Below, piece by piece: positions 58,103 through 64,000 of a stretch of DNA of 64,000 nucleotides. The translations under genes and the position numbers were made by a program. The DNA is from Nematostella vectensis (lineage: Eukaryota; Cnidaria; Anthozoa; Actiniaria; Edwardsiidae): positions 15,369,181-15,433,180 of the forward strand of contig NC_064036.1 in NCBI RefSeq assembly GCF_932526225.1. Direction: 5' to 3'. The notes beneath the pieces are model-generated. The model did not search any database and was not told where the DNA came from. It saw only the letters and a list, made by a program, of their open reading frames with translations. Every line of letters starts with the position of its first letter. Positions within the stretch are counted from its first letter, which is position 1.

Positions 58103-59264
58103 TTGCGTACAATCAAAACAATAAAACCCAACAAGCAGTTTTGGCAATTTGTACTCGAAATTTGCTTAATGTTAATTCAGATTTAAAAAAGATGTGGATT
58201 AAGATAAAGCTTACATAGAAATAATGATATTATTTCATATATTAACAAATGAGTTGCAACTTCTCTGTAACCGTCCTCATTTGACCTAAAAAAGAAGAAC
58301 AAGAAAATGTTAAACGCTTAGCTTACCTGAATAAATCACTGAGAATCTCCCAAATCCTCAGGATGTTATTTACAATAGAAGACGTTATATATTCCACCAT
58401 AAACCTTTATTCCTTTCTTATTTCAACTGCCTTCTCATTCCACAATGCTCCTATTATTGCAAGAGAATTAAGTTACCTGCCGCCAATCCCAGAGTTCCGT
58501 AACTCGAAAAAATGGCTTCTTTGTTCAAATGCGCAAATTTTCTAGATGATATAAAAGAACACTTGTGCCAATATATGTTTGTTCGGAAGACACTGACGCG
58601 CCAATCGCGATGGCTACAAAAGAGAATGCGCTTTCGTCAATACGACGTATGCGCTGAAAGACATCCAAGATGCCAAGAACACGCTTGATTAAAAAAATAC
58701 TCTACGATTTTGCTACTATTTTTTCGTGCGCGCGCAAAAGCTGGTAGATTAAGAATGTTTTTATTTCACGAAAAGAGGGATGAACACTTCATCCGCACTG
58801 GACGCAGTCTACAGCTAGGCAAACTTTAGATATGCCAGTCAATCGTGTCACTGCCAAAAACATAAGACGTTCTGTAAACGCCACACACAATCGACCAGCC
58901 CTAAGCAAACATGTCATCTAATGAAATGAGGTAAATGCACACACCACGCTCAACATGGCGATGAAGCAGATAAAATAATAACATGAGCGTATAAAACTGT
59001 TTCATGCAGATGCGAATGCTTTTAACGTCGGTTTAAAGAAGAGGACTAGTGCATTGTTTACCTTTGCTTATTGTGCTTGCGTCAAACACAAAAATAGAAG
59101 CTGTAATGGTCTTATCCAAAAATAAGCCTTATTTGCGTTGTTACTACGGCACTTTTCTATCCTAAATTACTTTATCAGATTAAATGCTGTAGCTAGTTGT
59201 AAGAGGGCTGTCAAAATTGAATTCAACTTAGTCTAAAGCGCACCAAATGATAGCTTCAAAGTAA

Positions 59265-59465
59265 ATCGCCGCGTAGCGATGCGCACCAAATGGTAGTTTC
59301 AAAGTACATCACGCGCAACAAATGATAAATTTAAAGTAAATCACGCGCACCAAATGATAAATTTAAATTAAATCACGCGCACCAAATGATAAATTTAAAG
59401 TAAATCACGCGCACCAAATGATAAATTTAAAGTAAATCACGCGCACCAAATGATAGCTTTAAAGT
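59265..59465. repeat. 31-bp tandem repeat, about six copies
   Basis: Unit ATCACGCGCACCAAATGATA(AATTTAAAGTA). It directly adjoins the foldback at 59460. Confidence 0.9.
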
Positions 59466-59724
59466 AAATTATGCGCTTATTCAAATGATACCTCTCAAAA
59501 AGACCGGTTTGAGTTTATTTTTTCCTAAAACGTTAACGCATTTAGGGCCGTTTTAGCGCTGTTCGGTGAAATTTAGAATTCCCTAAATGCGTTAACGTTT
59601 TAGGAAAAAATAAACTCTAACCGGTCTTTTTGAGAGGTATCATTTGAATAAGCGCATAATTTACTTTAAGCGGAAGTGATAGAGGGAATTCTAAATGTCA
59701 CCGAACAGCGCTAAAACGGCCCAA
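59460..59724. mobile_element. Compound foldback element
   Basis: Arms 59460-59547 and 59581-59668 are nearly perfect 88-bp inverted repeats (AAAGTAAATTATGCGCTTAT start). The loop (GGGCCGTTTTAGCGCTGTTC) is itself repeated in inverse at about 59680-59724, so two nested hairpin pairings are possible. Confidence 0.9.
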
Positions 59725-59779
59725 AATGCGCTCTAAATCGCTTAAACGTGGAAATAATAGACAACTGCAAGTACTACAT

Positions 59780-59970
59780 TAGCCTCCTCCGCAGGCGTCT
59801 CTGAACGTTAGAAACCGAGACTCGGGATTCCTGTGGTCGACAAATCCCTTTGTTAACGGGGGGGGGGGGGGGGGGGGGGGGGAGGAGGGGACAATCGACT
59901 AAGGAATCCCGAGCGCCTGTGTTTCTGTTCTGCTGCTTTCTGGAAAAAGCGACGCCTGCGGAGGAGGCTA
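59780..59970. mobile_element. MITE with 9-bp target duplication
   Basis: 191 bp between direct repeats GTACTACAT (59771-59779 and 59971-59979). Inverted ends TAGCCTCCTCCGCAGGCGTC are perfect over 20 bp. It contains a 25-G tract. Confidence 0.9.
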
Positions 59971-60112
59971 GTACTACATCAAGTTGGATTGAATTTATTA
60001 CGTTTTTATGGAAGAATACTAGCATAAAGTAACAACTTATTAACGGTCTATGAGCCGGTCGGTTCAAATAACTCATTGACAGAGCTTGGGCTACCTGTGA
60101 TAACAATAGTCA

Positions 60113-60800
60113 AGGTGTTTGCGAACGTGGAAAGGAGCAAGATTGCTTTCTCAAAGCAGAGAGTACGCCATACCATGATGGTAAAAGAGTGGTTACATGC
60201 TCCTGCCTGGTGAGGTGCTCATCAAATCGAGCACCGAGCAGATTGGTTTTTAGAACTCGTTCAAGTGGAGCTCCACCAAAGATTACGCCTGCCTTGAATT
60301 CACTGAGCAAATGTCTACAATACATTAGCATCCACTTGGTTTGTGCCGAATGTAGTGACAGATTTAAATAACTAGCTGTGTAGCTGGGAGACAGTGTCAT
60401 TCATCTTGGACACACATTGCTCTACCGTTTGTGGCCTTGAATGCATAACAGCAGCGTTGTGTCGTCTGCATACTGAAATCAAGGACACTGTAGTATTGGG
60501 TGAAGGTCAGAGACATTCATGATTAGGGGTCCTAATATGGATCATTGAGGAACTCCAAAGTTTAAAACTAGTCTTTCCGATGATTTGTTATCGATTTAAA
60601 CAAAATGTTGACGGCCTGAAAGGTATTGTAGGATCCAATGAATAAATTATTTTTAGAAACAAGTTTATGCATTTTTTAGTAAAACGTGTCAAATGCTTTG
60701 AAGTAATTCACAATTTTTTTCGCGCGGACATAAATCCATATTGTTCCATTTTCTTCCCGCTGGTGAAGGTCATGTTAACGCTAATAGTCCAGTTGATCTC
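60113..60800 (-). pseudogene. Decayed non-LTR retrotransposon reverse transcriptase
   Basis: With frameshifts and stops, the minus strand still shows the RT signatures KAFDTF, LNFGVPQ-stop-SILGPL (compare GVPQGSILGPL), FQYADDTTLL (the catalytic YADD) and, in the clean frame at 60110-60400, LERVLKTNLLGARFDEHLT and HVTTLL (the LINE thumb region). Clearly non-functional; the clade is uncertain. Confidence 0.8.
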
Positions 60801-62320
60801 ATGTTTAACCTAAAGGTAATTGCAACACAAATTGCAACTTTCTTTGCAACACAAATGACTGAGAAACGTGTCCTTAATAACTTCCATGTCGTAATTCAAC
60901 AATAAAAAATTTCTTTCTGTCAGCAATCTTGTATTCTATCGTTATTCATGGCGCACTAACCCTCAGCAAACGCACTCTCCGGTAGCGGATCTAGGGGGGT
61001 GGTAGGGGTTTTACCACCCCCTTCCCCTTTTGGGCTTCCAGGAAGCAGTATGTAACAAAAAATAATTACTCCCTCTCTCTCTGCATCTGAGCCTAAAGTT
61101 GAATTAATTTTCATTGTTGGCGCTGGATAAAGGCACCAAAGTGTCAAACGTGAATTATTTCCAAAACCATTGTTATAAAACTTCTGTGAAAATACTTTTT
61201 AACACCTCGCAAAAAACATTGTAAAAATGCACTGGTGAAACATGGACCATGTCATCGAGACATCACCTCAAATCAGTCACAATTGACGATCTTAATTGTT
61301 GGCAGTACCGAAATAAATTTAAAATATGAATCTTTTTTTGTAACCATTTTACTAGAAATAGAATCACGACTCTGCGTTGATTCTGATTGTTAAGTCTGGT
61401 TTCCATATGATTGCAGGTGATCGTACACGATTATAGGGAACTCACCCTGCGATCGAGTGCGACCGTGTGCAACCCATGCGTTTGGAATATGATCGAGTGC
61501 GAAGCATATGGAAACAAGCCTTTACTGTCGAATTCGTTGTATCGCAACCCGCGTTTTCAAAACACAGATTTATTATGGTTTTCTGTTCCGTCAGTAAAAC
61601 CACTCTGAGCCTATCAGTCTCGCTTTGTGCACTTCCGCCCTGGCTATCCTCTGGACGAAAACCAGACAGTGTCGCGCCAGAAAGCCGGGCAACTGCACTA
61701 GGCGAGAGATGGCATAAGAATCTGATTGGCTTAGAATAATTTGACTAGCGGAACAGAAAATCCCAAAAGACAAAAACAAACCGATGTTTTGAAAATGCGG
61801 CGTCGCGATACAACGGATTCGACAGTAAAGTACTTTTTTTTAATGTCGGGTCATAAAGCGTCTAGCTTCGCTAGAGATGTTGAATTTGCTTATGTCATCT
61901 CGGTTTATACCTGCCAGGGTTATAATTCTGATCAGGTTGGCTATGTGTGGGGGGTAGATGTGTGTGTAGTGGGAGGGGGGGGGGGGGAAAGGTAGGCTGT
62001 ATGTAGGGTGTGGTGTAGGTGGAACCTCTTAACTCGGGATGAGATCGTGACATACAAATATTTCTTTTGCTAAATTATTCATTTTTACATACATTTTATT
62101 TTATTTCAGTTAGTCAATGTTAACTTGGCAAACGTAATCGCTTTTGGAGCGTTCAGGCCCATACCCAAGGGGGTGAATGGAGAGGGAGGGGAGGGAGGGG
62201 GCTTGCTACCACCTTCCCAAGACAAAGACAGAATGATAAGTATACATAATGTACCAGAATAAAAAAAACCCAGTAATTCACCATTTTTTATATTACAATA
62301 TACCACAAAATATTGTATTT
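60801..62320. other. Non-coding DNA downstream of DFFB, with repeat fragments
   Basis: 60977-60997 (GGTAGCGGATCTAG then a G run) matches the complement at 38822-38842, so a low-copy element family is present. 61965-61990 and 62168-62200 are G-rich. No gene recognised. Confidence 0.5.
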
Positions 62321-64000
62321 TTATATTGTTATTTCTCCTTTTTTTTCATAAAACTGCTTCGTAGAACACACTTGTCCTTCGTGTTCACCTTTAAAATGGC
62401 AGGTAATGTGAACCAGCTTCAGATTCACACAAGTAAATAACAAGGAATAAAAGTACTTCCAATTGAGCTGCTTGCCTTTCGGACACTCCTCAGCCGCTTT
62501 CACCATAGAAGGAAGAATTTCTCTTGACTTTTCTATTCTGGAAGAAAGGAACAACGAACACAAGAAAGTCATTAGAGGAGCCAGATCTAGCCATATATTA
62601 TTTGTCCAGACATCTCATTTTTTGAACAATTAGTCACAAGTGTTTGTCGGGGGGGGGGGGGACGTTGGGGGGAGCCAATTACCGCAATACCGCACAAAAT
62701 TTTCGAAAATACCCCAATACCACACAGAAGGACAAGGTTTTGAAGAGCATGCGCGACACCTCGATATTTCCCAGGTTTCCCGCTAGAGCATCCCATACCA
62801 AGGGCAAATCCCGCACACCACCGGACTAATTAGCATAGCAACACCGCAATATTTTAATTTTTTACCGCAATACCACCGTATTATAAAAAGCAAAATCTCG
62901 CATCTCGCAGTGTTTTGAAATACCTCTTTTACCGCAATATTGTACCAAAAAAGGCCAGTAATAAAAAAAAAGGCAGCAATACCGCAAACCATAACGTCCC
63001 CCCCTTTGTGAAATTCTTTTTCTTAAGGGAGCTTCATTATTTATGCCATTATTTATGGGCTGGCAAGAATTAGTGGGGGGTACCATATATTCAACACCAT
63101 CAAGTGAGGGGCTAACAAAAAATGATGAAAACACGCGTTAGGGGTCGTGGTTTACAAGATTACCGTGTGGATGTACAATATGCATGCCACCAGTATTCAT
63201 CAGTTTAAAGTGGAGCGAATTTTAGATGACATGTGCTGAACTTGCATTTCTAGTCAACATTTTTATTGTTCAAGAGCAAATGTCAGAGCAAAGTATTTGC
63301 TATTTAGCCCATCAAATTGCAAACTAAATCAAGGCGCTCCAGTGCTGACGTCATGACTAGATGGAAGCCTGACTAAGTTACTTCGGATCTTGATTGGTTT
63401 GTTGTTGAATAGCTTCCACTCCTGTTTAGCTAGTTGTTTTGCATTTCACATTGTGTTTTCAACACTAATCAGAAATCTGCTTGAGATTGCGTTGGGAAGG
63501 GTAATTCCAAGACATGCTCGAAGCCTTCACCATTTCTCTTGCTTTCATAAATGTAAATTTGTGCTTTTAGAAGTGAGATCAGGGGATGGGGGGGGGGCTA
63601 TCTTTATTTTCTATATCACCTCCAGGGGTCATGATAATTTTTTATACTTAAAGGGGTGTCTGGGGATTTTTGGTTGTATGGAAAATATTGCCAGCCAACG
63701 CACTGGCATAAATAATGAAGGGTCCCTAAGCATCAAGCTTTTATCTTAAAACATACTTTCCACTGGGGCAAATGGCTTTACTTACACATGATCTAAATTC
63801 CAGGTACTGAAGAGAACCCTTCCCTCCTTGCTTCCATATGGGTTAATCTTGTGAAGCTTTGTACAGTGACTACTGTCAAACTTTCCCATGCAATTGAACC
63901 AGCCATCTGAACAGCAAAGGCGCTGTGATTCACATGCTGATCTCACAAAATAGCTGCCAAAATAGTGGTCTTTTTTCAACTGCTGTTGGAAGTTAGACAA
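62321..64000 (-). CDS. DFFB: DNA fragmentation factor subunit beta (caspase-activated DNase, CAD), C-terminal two exons
   Basis: Exons 63786-64000 (runs off the right edge) and 62321-62537 (with the TAA stop). CAD is the nuclease that cuts chromatin between nucleosomes in apoptosis; it is held inactive by ICAD/DFFA until caspases cleave the inhibitor. The first exon has GSYFVRSACESQRLCCSDGW, HKINPYGSKEGR and FSTWNLDHV. The second, joined in frame through a GT|A Val codon, has IEKSREILPSMVKAA, WKYFYSLLFT and NLKLVHITCH. The His residues of NLDH and VHITCH match the catalytic and zinc-site His cluster of CAD. The N-terminal CIDE domain is outside the window. Confidence 0.93.
62649..63004. mobile_element. 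~356-bp inverted-end element in the DFFB intron
   Basis: Left GGGGGGACGTTGGG; the right end is the complement of GGGGGGACGTTATGG. The interior is built of ACCGCAATACC-type words. No coding capacity. Confidence 0.6.

Overview
This is eukaryotic, animal nuclear DNA: GT-AG introns, small exons and many transposable elements. The gene content and the low-GC, repeat-rich introns suggest an anthozoan cnidarian, perhaps a sea anemone such as Nematostella. That placement is an inference from style, not a proven match. Every gene I could support is on the minus strand, so each reads from high to low coordinates.

Layout, in transcription order from the right edge: (1) 62.3-64.0 kb, the last two exons of the caspase-activated DNase gene (DFFB/CAD), with the rest beyond the window. 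(2) 57-62.3 kb, a gene-poor stretch with an inverted-repeat element, a compound foldback, a MITE and a decayed LINE reverse transcriptase. (3) 55.8-56.9 kb, a single-exon rhodopsin-class GPCR. (4) 52.8-54.8 kb, a single-exon ENPP-family ectophosphodiesterase homologue that lacks one metal-binding Asp and is probably GPI-anchored. (5) 40.3-51.1 kb, the complete 18-exon splicing factor SF3A1. (6) 33.6-40.2 kb, a gene-free stretch of repeats that probably holds the promoter of the next gene. (7) 33.58 kb to beyond the left edge, one very long gene.

The long gene is the main result. I traced 47 coding exons (7,500 nt, 2,500 codons) whose splice phases all agree. They encode a short N-terminal region, fifteen tandem PLAT domains (the number I recall for LOXHD1) and then a p120/delta-catenin armadillo domain. 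I know of no described protein with this order. Each PLAT domain is a two-exon, phase 1-1 module. The spacer exons are also phase 1-1, and the N-terminal exon and first armadillo exon also meet in phase 1, so the array could have entered a phase-1 intron of an older p120-type gene by exon shuffling. p120 armadillo domains bind classical cadherin tails and PLAT domains often bind lipid or protein at membranes, so a cadherin-membrane adaptor is a plausible but untested role.

A second theme is that introns of both large genes carry duplications or tandem arrays that include an exon edge and its splice site. Four copies of one ~255 bp MITE lie in introns of the two big genes, and several other inverted-repeat elements are present.
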